Under the pieces are notes generated by a model. The model saw only the letters and a list, made by a program, of their open reading frames with translations. It was not told the DNA's origin and ran no database searches. Position numbers and translations under genes: made by a program. A stretch of 64,000 bases of DNA from Salinispora oceanensis (GTDB lineage Bacteria > Actinomycetota > Actinomycetes > Mycobacteriales > Micromonosporaceae), in the NCBI RefSeq assembly GCF_000383575.1, contig NZ_KB911579.1, positions 4,549,424 to 4,613,423 on the forward strand. The letters run 5' to 3'. Below are positions 48,001 to 57,369 of the stretch, piece by piece; position 1 is the first letter of the stretch, and each line of letters starts with the position of its first letter.

Positions 48001-48277
48001 GTCCGACCTGATGAACGCGGCGATCGACATGATGACGGGCCTGATGCGCCCCCTCGCTGAACTGCTGGTGACGCTGCCCTCGGGGCGGCGCGGTAGGACT
48101 GCCGGACCCTCGTTCGAATTGATAGAACACCCCGCACCGGTGCCCCGCCCAGAAGTGGCCCGACGCGGCATCGCCCGGCGTCTCGATGACCTCGCGGCCG
48201 AGTGCCGCACAGCTTCCCTGGTGCCGAGGCGGGTGGGGGAGATGAGCGCGTTCTGGGCCGACCACTTCCGGCCGTGA
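45068..48277 (+). CDS. staD: Chromopyrrolate synthase StaD
   Basis: 1069 aa, the typical size of the RebD/StaD/VioB family. It couples two indole-3-pyruvate imine molecules to chromopyrrolic acid with heme iron. Recognisable segments: N-terminal SVFDLPRLHFRGAATTH, central ferritin-like NREDQL/EAAAVELAVMLQYLYAAYS with NIAREEMIHFLLVNN, typical of this family. ATG 45068 overlaps the staO stop (ATGA). A TTA codon is at 47096-47098 inside the conserved AVELAVMLQ stretch. Confidence 0.95.
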   Translation: MSVFDLPRLHFRGAATTHLPTGPRSGLVDLATNTALTEDGRAFAVARPAHAYHDYLDQVGPRFDHTGRPCADGPFSAAKGRDFAGNGHFSVDARIVSVEARTGEIDTADPVVGRTVDMWGHFNEYLGTTVNRARVFDVDPAADRTTTLMVGQFGFGRDGRSHDRGYLATGSVHGFVPPRWHNADHRTDIDDHWQAKELRRSVVHQFVVTKDELTWLDAAAAFPAVRLLRDTDASGLVVQFSLSHMSVPTVPDQPSRWQLSGTIAPWYPHELRSYPAGRLLVPDSRGLRRTNGRLHNLSVELTDTHAVLNMITAVPVDRNGPVDLGDLELRTADSDRVVARLPREAYLDQEYILACGLVTVPIEISAAAAAAEPLRLVTSGSGGVGRQLREREVNVQVDESARILEHPRDAEDANHDSEVPVRAFVRGRPSAVHEIWVRQFFNPRALPGNPAACSPKARCSDIDVVRLRSGRLNQPGSWSSACVLGTDQEGYGWFTMRGGTAGTALVLLSTDADDLPCDVDAPGSAMLAYDHDDTLGYWPGAGYLSIRVLPDDWRLAGLEQKDVTFALVYREVFAFYEHLFSFMKAEVFSLADQCKVETYAKLIWQMCDPRNKAKTYYMPPTRDLSEPKARLLLKYLRAQQVPDSVLLTAPATSRRSHRIANRDQLVRVLREAAAVELAVMLQYLYAAYSVPTYGVGREYVRRGAWTSEQLLLACGDGGETLDEGVRSMLLNIAREEMIHFLLVNNILVALGEPFHVPRIDFATINCELPVPLDFSLEGLGIGSIERFTLIERPENHVPDVLRADGAAAQEGGHTYASLSDLYSAIREGLQDIPDLFLVDQGRGGGEHHLFLRESVNRRYPDYQLEVDNLSSALFAIDIITEQGEGGVLTAGPEEESHYTSFLRIGELLRGTVAPGGELWQPAYPVLRNPTLRRGERAMETVTDPDARTVMALFNRAYFMALQLMAQHFGERPDGSLRRSDLMNAAIDMMTGLMRPLAELLVTLPSGRRGRTAGPSFELIEHPAPVPRPEVARRGIARRLDDLAAECRTASLVPRRVGEMSAFWADHFRP

Positions 48278-48341
48278 TGGTGACCGGGCTTCCCGCGGTG
48301 CCTGAGCAGCAACCCGGGCCGACTTTCTGGAGGGAGAGCGT

Positions 48342-49598
48342 ATGTCGTCCACGACGTTGCCGCGATTCACCCTGACCGGCTGGAACAGGGAGGACATCGT
48401 CAATCCCTACCCGGTGTACCGGCGCTACCGGGAGGTCGCCGCGGTGCACCGGGGCGAGGCGGGCGGCGATGCCCCGGAGACCTTCTACGTCTTCTCCTAC
48501 GACCAGGTTGCCCAGGTGCTGTCGAGTAGTTGCTTCGGTAGGGGGAGGTCCCTGGACGCCACGGCGGCATCTGTCCCGGTACCGGCCGACCAGAAGGCCC
48601 TCCGGGCTGTCGTCGAGAACTGGCTGGTGTTCATGGACCCGCCACGGCACACCGAACTACGTTCGCTACTGAACAGAAGCTTCTCTCCCCGGATCGTCAC
48701 CGGCTTGCGGCCCCGCATCGCGCGGATCGCGCAGGAGCTCCTGTCACGACTGGGCCGCCAGGTGGAAACGGACCTCGTCGAGGGATTCGCCGCGCCGCTA
48801 CCGATCCTTGTCATCGCCGAGCTGCTCGGGATTCCAGCGGAGCGGCACGGGTGGCTGCGTACGAACGCGTTAGCGCTACAGGAGGCCAGCTCCTCCCGGG
48901 CACGTCGGGATACCGCCGGCTACGCACGGGCCGAAGCGGCCGCACAGGAGTTCACCGAGTACTTTCGGGAGCAGGTGCGCCTCCGGCGCGGCAGCGCCGG
49001 TGATGATCTGCTGACGATCCTCGCCAACGCGCAGCTACGCGGAGCACCAGTAAGTCTGGACGCAGTCGTGGGGACCGGCGTTCACCTACTGACCGCCGGA
49101 CACGAGACCACCACCAACTCGTTGGCGAAGGCGGTGCTTGCGCTTCAAGCACACCCAGCGGTACTCGAGGAGCTGCGTGGCGCCGACGGCCTGACGGCGG
49201 ATTCGATTGAGGAGTTCCTGCGCTATGACCCGCCCGTGCAGGCGGTGACCCGGTGGACGCACCAGGACACCACCCTTGGCGGCTGGGAGGTACCTCGTGG
49301 TAGCCGAGTGGTGGCGTTGCTGGGCTCGGCCAATCGGGATCCGGCACGCTTTCCGCTGCCTGATGCCCTGGATGTGCATCGCCCAGCCGACCGGCAGCTT
49401 GGGTTTGGCCTGGGCATCCACTACTGCCTCGGCGCGACGTTGGCCCGCGCCGAGCTCGAGATCGGGCTCCAGACGTTACTGAACGGTCTTCCCACCCTGG
49501 GCTACCCAGCCCAGTACGTCGACTACGCCGACGACATGGTCTTCCACGGACCGAGCCGGCTGATACTCGTCAACCCAGGAGAAAGGTTCTGCCAATGA
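48342..49598 (+). CDS. staP: Cytochrome P450 StaP, aryl-aryl coupling
   Basis: 418 aa. Heme loop FGLGIHYCLGATL (Cys near residue 361), I-helix TAGHETTTN, ExxR in IEEFLRYDPP. StaP (CYP245A) closes the central ring of chromopyrrolic acid by oxidative C-C coupling. Its position directly after staD and its distance from StaN support this assignment. GGAGGG precedes ATG 48342. Two TTA codons (48870-48872 and 49476-49478). It overlaps the methyltransferase start by four bases. Confidence 0.92.
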   Translation: MSSTTLPRFTLTGWNREDIVNPYPVYRRYREVAAVHRGEAGGDAPETFYVFSYDQVAQVLSSSCFGRGRSLDATAASVPVPADQKALRAVVENWLVFMDPPRHTELRSLLNRSFSPRIVTGLRPRIARIAQELLSRLGRQVETDLVEGFAAPLPILVIAELLGIPAERHGWLRTNALALQEASSSRARRDTAGYARAEAAAQEFTEYFREQVRLRRGSAGDDLLTILANAQLRGAPVSLDAVVGTGVHLLTAGHETTTNSLAKAVLALQAHPAVLEELRGADGLTADSIEEFLRYDPPVQAVTRWTHQDTTLGGWEVPRGSRVVALLGSANRDPARFPLPDALDVHRPADRQLGFGLGIHYCLGATLARAELEIGLQTLLNGLPTLGYPAQYVDYADDMVFHGPSRLILVNPGERFCQ

Positions 49599-50434
49599 CC
49601 GCAATCTCGTCCCAGCCTGTGCCGCAGGCGGTCGGTGAACTCTACGACCGTCTCACCCTGAGCGCCATGAGTGACGGCACGTTCAACCCCAATGTACACA
49701 TCGGATTCTGGGATTCCCCGGAGTCGGGTGCTTCGGTCAACGAGGCGATGGACCGGCTGACCGATGTGTTTATTGAGCGCCTGCGGGTCAGCGCCGCGGA
49801 TCACGTTCTCGATCTGGGTTGCGGAGTCGGCGGACCGGCGCTACGACTGGTGTCGCGGACTGGCGCACGGGTCACCGGCATCAGCATCAGTAAGGAGCAG
49901 GTGAAGAGCGCCAACCGCCTGGCCGCCGAGGCGGGGGTCGCCGACCGCGCCGTGTTCCAGCACGGGGACGCGATGCGACTCCCATTCCCGGACCAGTCGT
50001 TCGATGCCGTTATGGCTCTCGAGTCGATGTGCCACATGCCGGACCGGCAGCAGGTGCTCACCGAGGTGTGCCGGGTACTTGTCCCGGGTGGCCGGCTCGT
50101 CCTGACCGATGTGTTCGAGCGCTTCCCGCGTAAGGAGGTCCGGCATCAGGGAATTGACAAGTTTTGCAACGACCTGATGTCGACCACGGCGGACATCGAC
50201 GACTATGCCGCCATGCTCCACCGTTCCGGTCTGCGGATGCGCGAGCTCCTCGACGTCACCGAACAGACCACCCTGCGCCTGGCGGACGAGTTGGCCAAGT
50301 TGCCCGTACTGGACGAACGCCCCGCTGCTTTGAACGAAGGCAACTTCGAGTTCTCCGATGATGCCTTCAAGCCGTCCGACCTGGAGGGTGTGGACGACTT
50401 CGGCTGCCTCCTGGCAACGGCGGAGCGCCCGTAG
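49595..50434 (+). CDS. staMA: Sugar methyltransferase (StaMA- or StaMB-like)
   Basis: 279 aa SAM-dependent methyltransferase: VLDLGCGVGGPALRL, GISISKEQ, HGDAMRLPFPDQSFD, ALESMCHMPDR and RVLVPGGRL. It resembles RebM-type sugar O-methyltransferases in overall sequence, while its place directly after staP matches staMA (N-methyltransferase) as I recall the Streptomyces cluster. Sequence alone does not decide between 3'-N and 4'-O methylation. ATG 49595 overlaps the staP stop. No second methyltransferase of this type is in the window. Confidence 0.7.
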   Translation: MTAISSQPVPQAVGELYDRLTLSAMSDGTFNPNVHIGFWDSPESGASVNEAMDRLTDVFIERLRVSAADHVLDLGCGVGGPALRLVSRTGARVTGISISKEQVKSANRLAAEAGVADRAVFQHGDAMRLPFPDQSFDAVMALESMCHMPDRQQVLTEVCRVLVPGGRLVLTDVFERFPRKEVRHQGIDKFCNDLMSTTADIDDYAAMLHRSGLRMRELLDVTEQTTLRLADELAKLPVLDERPAALNEGNFEFSDDAFKPSDLEGVDDFGCLLATAERP

Positions 50435-50521
50435 CGCAGTTTCGGTGTCGGGGGGCGGTATCCAACGCCTCCCGGCACCGGAAGGGCTATCCGATTTTTG
50501 GCACGAGGAAAGCGGGACAAT

Positions 50522-52132
50522 ATGTCTGACTCCGGCGAGTGGACCGACGTGCTGATCGTGGGCGGAGGGCCGGTCGGAATGGCGTTGGCTCTGGACCTGA
50601 GATACCGCGGCATCGACTGCATGGTGGTCGAATCGGGTGACGGTGAAGTCCGGCACCCCAAGGTGAGTACGATCGGGCCACGCTCGATGGAGCTGTTTCG
50701 CCGTTGGGGACTCGCAGCTGCCATCCGTGGTGCAGGCTGGCCAGCCGATCATCCGCTGGACATCGCCTGGGTCACCAAGGTCGGCGGTCACGAGGTGCAC
50801 CGGTACCGGCGGGGCACGACGGCGAGCCGTGGACCTTTCGTGCACACGCCGGAGCCGGATCAGATTTGTCCAGCGCACTGGCTGAACCCACTGTTGCAAC
50901 GCGCCGTCGGAGTGCACCCGACCGGCCCGTTGCGACTGAGGACGACCGTGGACCGCGTACGCCAGGCGGCCGACCACGTCGAGGCGACCCTCATCGAGGG
51001 TGCTTCTGGCCGGACCAGCACTGTTCGGGCGCAGTTCCTGGTCGCCTGTGACGGTGCCGCCTCTCCCATCCGGCAGGCGTCCGGCATCGGCGCTCGGCCT
51101 CGCCACAAGACCCAGGTGTTTCGGAATATTCTCTTCCGAGCCCCTGAGCTCAAGCGGCAACTCGGCGACCGGGTCGCCCTTGTCTACTTCCTCATGCTGT
51201 CATCCCGGTTGCGCTTCCCCATGCGTTCGCTGAACGGCAGTGATCTCTACAACCTGGTTGTTGGTGTCGACGGCGGGGCCCAGGTTGACGGCAAGTCCTT
51301 GATCAAGGATGCCATCGCTTTCGAGACTCCAGTGCAGTTGCTCAGTGACAGCGAGTGGCATCTCACCCATCGGGTGGCCGACAGCTATCGAGCGGGAAGG
51401 GTATTCCTCGCGGGCGACGCCGCCCACACCCTCTCACCCTCCGGTGGATTCGGCCTCAATACCGGGTTCGGCGATGTCGCGGACCTGGGCTGGAAGCTTG
51501 CCGCCGCACTGAATGGCTGGGCCGGGAGTCAGCTACTGGACACGTACGAGACCGAGCGTAGGCCGATCGCGCTGGAGAGCCTGCAAGAGGCGAATCTCAA
51601 CCTGGAACGCACCATGCGTCGGCAGGTTCCGCCCGAGATCCACGCCGATGGTCCCATCGGTGAGGTGGCTCGCGCAGAGTTGGCCAGCAAGCTGGTGCAG
51701 GGCGGAGCGCATCGCGAGTTCGACGCGCCAGCGATTCACTTCGGGCTGTCTTACCGATCCTCGACCATTATCGCTGACCCGTTGGGTCCGCCGCGTCCAG
51801 GCAAGCCGGACAGCCACTGGCGCCCGGGCAGCGAGCCCGGCTACCGCGCCGCACATGCCTGGTGGGATGCCAACACATCCACGCTCGACCTATTTGGTCA
51901 TGGCTTCGTTCTGGTGTCCTTCGCCGAGAGCATGAGAATGTCCGCCTTGGAACGCGCTTTCGCCGAACAGCACGTACCGCTGACCGTACGACGCGGAACT
52001 GACCCGGAGATCGCCAAGCTCTACGAGCGTCCCTTCGTGCTGGTCCGCCCTGATGGCCATGTCGCATGGCGCGGCGACGACCTACCTATCGATCTTGTGA
52101 CCTTCGTTGACAGGGTTCGCGGCGAATCCTGA
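50522..52132 (+). CDS. staC: FAD-dependent monooxygenase StaC (RebC family)
   Basis: 536 aa. N-terminal GGGPVGMALALDLRYRG, central DG motif VACDGAA, and GDAAHTLSPSGGFGLNTGFGD of aromatic hydroxylases. StaC works with StaP to direct the reaction to K252c, while RebC gives the more oxidised arcyriaflavin. I call StaC from the presence of StaN and the aminosugar genes; the residues that separate the two were not resolved by eye. ATG 50522 follows GAGGAAAG; an upstream in-frame ATG at 50498 lacks a site. Confidence 0.88.
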   Translation: MSDSGEWTDVLIVGGGPVGMALALDLRYRGIDCMVVESGDGEVRHPKVSTIGPRSMELFRRWGLAAAIRGAGWPADHPLDIAWVTKVGGHEVHRYRRGTTASRGPFVHTPEPDQICPAHWLNPLLQRAVGVHPTGPLRLRTTVDRVRQAADHVEATLIEGASGRTSTVRAQFLVACDGAASPIRQASGIGARPRHKTQVFRNILFRAPELKRQLGDRVALVYFLMLSSRLRFPMRSLNGSDLYNLVVGVDGGAQVDGKSLIKDAIAFETPVQLLSDSEWHLTHRVADSYRAGRVFLAGDAAHTLSPSGGFGLNTGFGDVADLGWKLAAALNGWAGSQLLDTYETERRPIALESLQEANLNLERTMRRQVPPEIHADGPIGEVARAELASKLVQGGAHREFDAPAIHFGLSYRSSTIIADPLGPPRPGKPDSHWRPGSEPGYRAAHAWWDANTSTLDLFGHGFVLVSFAESMRMSALERAFAEQHVPLTVRRGTDPEIAKLYERPFVLVRPDGHVAWRGDDLPIDLVTFVDRVRGES

Positions 52133-52291
52133 CCTGCCTACGCTCGTGGAGTTCGGGGGAGCGCTCTGGCCGGGTGGCCTGGCAGCGACCGCGGCAGTGG
52201 AAGTGCTGGGAGGAAGGTCTTCCGGTGGCGGCAGGGCCGAAATTCCGGACCTGGCTCTGATCTGGGAGGCCGAACACATGGAGGAAGTGGT

Positions 52292-53185
52292 GTGAAAGGA
52301 ATAGTTCTGGCCGGTGGGTATGGGACCCGGCTGCATCCAATTACTCTGGGTGTTTCGAAGCATCTTCTGCCAGTCTATGACAAGCCAATGATCTACTATC
52401 CGCTATCCGTTCTCATGCTCGCAGGTGTAACGGACATAAAGATCATTTCCTCGCCGGATGACCTTCCTCTGTTCCAGCGACTGCTGCGGGACGGTTCCCA
52501 GTTCGGGCTGTCGCTGAGCTACGCCGAACAGGACAAGCCCCGAGGTTTGGCCGATGCCTTTCGCATCGGCGCCGACCACATTGGTGACGACTCGGTTGCC
52601 CTCGTGCTGGGTGACAACATATTCCACGGTCCCGGCTTCAGTGACCTGTTGCAGCAGACCGTGGTGAACATCGACGGCTGTGTGTTGTTCGGCTACCCCG
52701 TACGTGATCCGGAACGGTACGGAGTGGGCGAGCTGGACCGGTATGGACGGCTCGTAAACCTGGTGGAAAAGCCGTCCCGACCCCGCTCCAACCTCGCCAT
52801 CACGGGACTCTACCTCTACGACAATGACGTGGTGGAGATCGCTCGTGATCTCCAGCCGTCCGACCGCGGTGAGTTGGAGATCACCGACATCAACCGTGTC
52901 TACCTCCAGCGCGGTAAGGCCGAACTGATCTCACTGGGGCGCGGCTTCGTGTGGCTGGACACCGGAACTCACGATGCGCTGACCGAGGCGAGCCAGTATG
53001 TGCAGATTATGGAGCACCGACAAGGTGTTCGGGTCGCCTGTCTGGAGGAGATCGCCTGGCGAATGGGGTTTATCGATCAGGACGCCTGTCACCATCTTGG
53101 TCGCCAACTTGCGAAATCACCCTATGGGCAATACGTGATGGAGGTGACCGCAACCGCCCGCCGGACCGCCGCCACCGCCTCGTAG
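52292..53185 (+). CDS. staA: Glucose-1-phosphate thymidylyltransferase StaA
   Basis: 297 aa, RmlA class. Nucleotide-binding VLAGGYGTRLHPIT at the start, GDNIFHGPGFSD and LVEKPSRPRSNLAITGLYLYD. It makes dTDP-glucose, the first sugar step. GTG 52292 is preceded by GAGGAAG. A 159-bp gap separates it from staC. Confidence 0.94.
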   Translation: MKGIVLAGGYGTRLHPITLGVSKHLLPVYDKPMIYYPLSVLMLAGVTDIKIISSPDDLPLFQRLLRDGSQFGLSLSYAEQDKPRGLADAFRIGADHIGDDSVALVLGDNIFHGPGFSDLLQQTVVNIDGCVLFGYPVRDPERYGVGELDRYGRLVNLVEKPSRPRSNLAITGLYLYDNDVVEIARDLQPSDRGELEITDINRVYLQRGKAELISLGRGFVWLDTGTHDALTEASQYVQIMEHRQGVRVACLEEIAWRMGFIDQDACHHLGRQLAKSPYGQYVMEVTATARRTAATAS

Positions 53186-53392
53186 CTATCCCCCATTCGC
53201 GTGCCTCCGAGAACTGGTGTTACCCATGCCTTTGATTCCATGTAGTTACCGTCACCTGGGCGCCGCTAAACGGGTCGCAGCGGGACCCGGTGACGGCCAG
53301 GCGCCTAGTCCGCCCCAAAATAGCTTCGCTGTCGACCGCTCCGGACCGACTGCCCTCGCCAGCCGGCCTGTCGCGGTGGGTGGGAGGCCCTG

Positions 53393-54463
53393 GTGAGGAT
53401 TCTGGTCACCGGCGGTGCCGGTTTTATCGGCTCACACTATGTGCGATCCCTGCTGGCCGGCGAGTTGGCCACCGACGATCCGGCCGCGACGTCGGACGCC
53501 TGCGTCACTGTCCTGGACAAACTCACCTACGCCGGCAACCGCGCCAACCTGCCAGGCGCACACCCACGCCTGGACTTCGTGCAGGGTGACATTTGTGACC
53601 AGGCGTTGCTGCGGGACCTGTTCGAAGGCCATGACGCCATCCTGCACTGCGCTGCCGAGTCACACGTAGACCGCTCGGTCGACGGTGCGGAAAACTTCGT
53701 ACGCACCAATGCGTTGGGTACCCAGTCGGTGCTGGAGGCGGCTGTCGCAGTCGGTGTACCGCGGGTCGTTCACGTCTCCACCGACGAAGTGTACGGATCC
53801 ATCGAACACGGAGCATGGACCGAGGCGTGGCCACTCCTACCGAACTCCCCGTATGCGGCCTCGAAGGCGAGTGCGGACCTCATTGCCCGATCCTACTGGC
53901 GCACCCATGGTCTGAACGTCTCGATCACGAGATGTGCGAACAACTACGGGCCCCACCAGCACCCCGAAAAACTCATCCCGCGGTTCATCACGAACCTGCT
54001 CGAGGGTCTGCCGGTGCCCGTGTACGGCACCGGGGGGAACGTGCGCGAGTGGCTGCACGTCGCCGACCACTGCCGCGCACTCCACCGGGTGCTCATCCAC
54101 GGGCGTCCCGGCGAGGTGTACAACGTGGGCGGTGGAACCGAGTTGACCAACCTGGACTTGACCGAGCATCTGTTACGACTGTGCGGCGCGGACAAATCCA
54201 TGATTCGTTACGTCACTGACCGCAAAGGGCATGATCAACGGTACTCCCTCGACGACACCAAAATCCGCGAGAGTCTCGGCTACCGGCCGCGAGTGACCTT
54301 CGCCGAAGGGCTGGCCGAGACCGTCGCCTGGTACCGCGACAACCCGCGATGGTGGAGAGCCGCCAACCTCGGCGCACCTCGTACACCATCGCGGCACCCA
54401 GTCGGGCGGCGACCGGTGCGGTCCGTGGACCACGCATCCGTATCGACAACCAGGAGTCACTGA
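53393..54463 (+). CDS. staB: dTDP-glucose 4,6-dehydratase StaB
   Basis: 356 aa extended SDR. NAD site VTGGAGFIGSHYV, STDEVYGS with the TDE catalytic triplet, and YAASKAS (Tyr-Lys pair). It forms dTDP-4-keto-6-deoxyglucose. The C-terminal 20 residues are rich in Arg/Ser/Pro and extend past the usual end. GTG 53393 follows GGGAGG. A TTA codon is at 54173-54175. One base separates its stop from the staI start. Confidence 0.94.
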   Translation: MRILVTGGAGFIGSHYVRSLLAGELATDDPAATSDACVTVLDKLTYAGNRANLPGAHPRLDFVQGDICDQALLRDLFEGHDAILHCAAESHVDRSVDGAENFVRTNALGTQSVLEAAVAVGVPRVVHVSTDEVYGSIEHGAWTEAWPLLPNSPYAASKASADLIARSYWRTHGLNVSITRCANNYGPHQHPEKLIPRFITNLLEGLPVPVYGTGGNVREWLHVADHCRALHRVLIHGRPGEVYNVGGGTELTNLDLTEHLLRLCGADKSMIRYVTDRKGHDQRYSLDDTKIRESLGYRPRVTFAEGLAETVAWYRDNPRWWRAANLGAPRTPSRHPVGRRPVRSVDHASVSTTRSH

Positions 54464-54464
54464 A

Positions 54465-55586
54465 ATGACGACCCGTGTGTGGGACTACCTACCGGAGTAC
54501 GCCAAGGAAAAGGAGGACATCCTCGACGCGGTGCAAACGGTGTTCGGCTCGGGGCAGTTGGTGCTCGGTGCGAGTGTCCGCGGCTTCGAGGAGGAGTTCG
54601 CCGCCTACCATTCGCTGCCGTACGCCACCGGGGTGGACAACGGCACTAACGCGTTGAAGTTGGGGCTGGAGGCGCTTGGCATCGGACCCGGTGACGAGGT
54701 CATCACGGTCTCCAACACCGCGGCTCCCACCGTGGTCGCCATCGTGGGGGCCGGAGCGACGCCGGTTTTCGTTGACGTCCGCGAGGAGGACTTCCTCATG
54801 GACACTGACCAGGTCGCCGCCGCCATCACGCCCCGGACTCGCGCGATTCTTCCGGTGCACCTCTACGGCCAGTGCGTGGACATGGCGCCACTGACCCGCC
54901 TCGCCGAGCAGCACGGTCTGAGAGTCCTGGAGGACTGCGCCCAGGCACACGGTGCACGCCATCATGGACGCCTCGCGGGCACCATGGGCGATGCGGCCGC
55001 TTTCTCCTTTTACCCCACCAAGGTTCTCGGCGCGTACGGCGATGGCGGAGCGGTGATCACCGCGGACGAGTCGGTCGACCGTCACCTCCGGCAGCTGCGC
55101 TACTACGGGATGGAAAAGGTCTACTACGTGGTCCGTACGCCGGGGCACAACTCGCGCCTGGACGAGGTGCAGGCCGAGATTCTGCGGCGCAAGCTTGGCC
55201 GGCTGGACGAGTATGTCGCCGGACGCAACGCGGTCGCCCGGCGGTGGGAACAACTGCTCGGCGACCTTTCCGGCCCCGGTGGTCTGCGGCTGCCGACCAC
55301 CAACCCGGGCAACACCCACGTCCACTACGTCTATGTTGTCCGGCATCCCGAGCGGGATGCGATCATCCAGGCGCTGCAGGCATACGACGTCGCGCTCAAC
55401 ATCAGCTATCCCTGGCCGGTGCACACGATGGACGGCTTCTCGTACCTCGGCTATCGCGAGGGCTCGCTGCCGGTGACCGAGGGGCTGGCCAGGGAGATCT
55501 TCTCACTACCCATGTACCCGTCCCTGCCGGAGTCGGAGCAGGAGCGGGTGGCAGTGGCCCTGCGCGAGGTGTTGGCCGGACTGTGA
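54465..55586 (+). CDS. staI: PLP-dependent sugar aminotransferase StaI
   Basis: 373 aa, DegT/DnrJ/EryC1 family. The PLP lysine is in FYPTKVLGAYGDGGA, preceded by VLEDCAQAHGARHHG. It places the amino group at C3 of the dTDP-sugar that becomes the bridging aminosugar. It is in the middle of the sugar operon, tightly after staB. Confidence 0.9.
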   Translation: MTTRVWDYLPEYAKEKEDILDAVQTVFGSGQLVLGASVRGFEEEFAAYHSLPYATGVDNGTNALKLGLEALGIGPGDEVITVSNTAAPTVVAIVGAGATPVFVDVREEDFLMDTDQVAAAITPRTRAILPVHLYGQCVDMAPLTRLAEQHGLRVLEDCAQAHGARHHGRLAGTMGDAAAFSFYPTKVLGAYGDGGAVITADESVDRHLRQLRYYGMEKVYYVVRTPGHNSRLDEVQAEILRRKLGRLDEYVAGRNAVARRWEQLLGDLSGPGGLRLPTTNPGNTHVHYVYVVRHPERDAIIQALQAYDVALNISYPWPVHTMDGFSYLGYREGSLPVTEGLAREIFSLPMYPSLPESEQERVAVALREVLAGL

Positions 55587-55650
55587 GCCCGCACCAGAAA
55601 CCCGGATCCACGAACCGGCGGCGACAGCCGTCCCGGAAGGAGATCTCCTG

Positions 55651-56304
55651 ATGCCGGACAATCCCCCGAACAACGGGTATCGACCCGAGGACGTTCACGG
55701 AATGACGGTGCGCCGACTCGCCATCGACGGTGCCCTCGAGTTCACGCCCAACGTCTACCGGGACCGGCGCGGGCTGTTCGCGTCGCCGTACCAGGAGCCG
55801 GCCTTCACCGCGACGTTCGGCCGGCCGCTGTTCCCCGTACGCGACCTCAGCCACAACGTGTCGGCCCGTGGTGTGCTGCGTGGTATCCACTACACCTCGA
55901 CGCCCCCCGGACGAGCGAAGTACGTCTACTGCCCGTACGGGAAGGTGCAGGACTTCCTCATTGACCTGAGAGTCGGATCGCCCACCTTCGGTCGTTGGGA
56001 CAGCACCGAACTCGACGGTGATAGCTGCCGGGGGGTCTACATTCCGGTGGGAGTCGGCCACGCCTTCCTGTCGTTGGCGAACGACTCCATGATCGTGTAC
56101 GCGATGTCCAAGGGCTACGTCGCGGAGGACGAGCTAGCCATCTCGCCGCTGGACCCGGCACTGGGACTGACGTTCCCCGCGGGGATAACCCCACTGCAGT
56201 CGGACCGGGACCGGGCCGCCCCCACGCTCGCCGAGGCGTTGGATCGTGGCCTGCTCGGCGACTACGCGCTGTGCCGAGACGTGGAGGCGAAGCTGTGGCA
56301 GTAG
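55651..56304 (+). CDS. staE: dTDP-sugar epimerase StaE (RmlC-like)
   Basis: 217 aa cupin. HNVSARGVLRGIHYTS carries the catalytic His; IDLRVGSPTFGRW and IPVGVGHAFLSL follow, as in dTDP-4-keto-6-deoxyglucose 3,5- or 5-epimerases. It gives the L-configuration of the sugar. A strong GGAAGGAG precedes ATG 55651. Its end overlaps staK by 10 bp. Confidence 0.92.
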   Translation: MPDNPPNNGYRPEDVHGMTVRRLAIDGALEFTPNVYRDRRGLFASPYQEPAFTATFGRPLFPVRDLSHNVSARGVLRGIHYTSTPPGRAKYVYCPYGKVQDFLIDLRVGSPTFGRWDSTELDGDSCRGVYIPVGVGHAFLSLANDSMIVYAMSKGYVAEDELAISPLDPALGLTFPAGITPLQSDRDRAAPTLAEALDRGLLGDYALCRDVEAKLWQ

Positions 56305-57299
56305 AACGTCCCCTCGTCGTGCTGCTCGGTGCGACCGGCTTCGTCGGCTCCGCCGTGCTGCGCGAGCTCGCCGTACGCGACGTTCGGGTGCGGGCCGTCT
56401 CGCGACACGCGGCGCCAGTCCCCGCACCCGCTCGCGCCGAGATCGAGGTGCACACCGCCGACCTCACCGAGCCCGGACGGCTGCGCCAGGCCGTTGCCGG
56501 CGCCGACGCCGTCATCCACAGCATCGCCTACATCGCCGGCTCGACGACCTGGCGCATCAACGAAGGTGACTCGGCCGCGGAACGCGTCAATGTCGGGCTG
56601 GTGCGCGACCTCGTCGAGGTGCTGCGCGACGGCGACCGGAACCGCCCGCCCCTGCCCGTGGTCTTCGCCGGCGCCGTCTCACAGGTCGGGTTCACCGACA
56701 AGGAGGTGCTCGACGGCAGCGAGCCCGACCGGCCCCAGGGCGAGTACGACCGGCAGAAGCTCACGGCCGAACGGGTGCTGTTGGAGGCACATGCCGAGAA
56801 GACGCTGCGTGCTGTGTCGATCCGGCTGCCCACGGTGTTCGGGTATGGTCCGCACTCCACCGCCCGGGACAAGGGCGTGGTGTCCACCATGGTACGGCGG
56901 GCCCTGGCTGATGAACCGATCACCATGTGGCACGACGGCACCGTACGGCGGGACCTGCTCTACGTCGAGGATGTGGCGCGTGCACTCGTCGCAGCGGTTG
57001 ACCACGTGGATGCCCTGGCCGGGCAGTCGTGGCTACTCGGATCCGGGCGCGGGTTGCCGCTGGGTGAGGTGTTCACCACGGTGGCGGATCTGGTCGCCGA
57101 ACGCACCGGAAAGCCGCCCGTGCGGGTCACCTCGGTTTCGCCACCCCCGCATGCGGAGCCGGGCGACTTTCACCACATCACGGTCGACGCGACCCCGTTC
57201 CGGACGGTCAGCGGCTGGCGACCGCAGGTGCCACTGACCGAGGCGCTGCGTCGCACGGTCGACTTCTGCGCCAGTGCTGCCGAGGCGGAGCGGTCATGA
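56295..57299 (+). CDS. staK: dTDP-4-ketohexose reductase StaK
   Basis: 334 aa SDR/epimerase-fold reductase. NADPH site VVLLGATGFVGSAVL, YDRQKLTAE with the Tyr-Lys pair, and PTVFGYGP. It reduces the 4-keto group in the deoxysugar pathway. GTG 56295 is chosen because GGAGG lies just upstream and the Rossmann motif starts within 8 residues; the extension to 56271 has no site. Confidence 0.9.
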   Translation: MAVERPLVVLLGATGFVGSAVLRELAVRDVRVRAVSRHAAPVPAPARAEIEVHTADLTEPGRLRQAVAGADAVIHSIAYIAGSTTWRINEGDSAAERVNVGLVRDLVEVLRDGDRNRPPLPVVFAGAVSQVGFTDKEVLDGSEPDRPQGEYDRQKLTAERVLLEAHAEKTLRAVSIRLPTVFGYGPHSTARDKGVVSTMVRRALADEPITMWHDGTVRRDLLYVEDVARALVAAVDHVDALAGQSWLLGSGRGLPLGEVFTTVADLVAERTGKPPVRVTSVSPPPHAEPGDFHHITVDATPFRTVSGWRPQVPLTEALRRTVDFCASAAEAERS

Positions 57300-57369
57300 C
57301 CCGGCATCGCGCCAGTCATCGCTCGGCGGCCCGGCGCCCCCGCGCGCGATCCCGCCGCCAGGTCTCCCG

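Noticed and set aside
52107..52295. Small plus-strand ORF between staC and staA whose stop overlaps the staA start
   Set aside because: It begins inside the staC end, lacks its own ribosome-binding site and matches no family; probably chance in a GC-rich gap.
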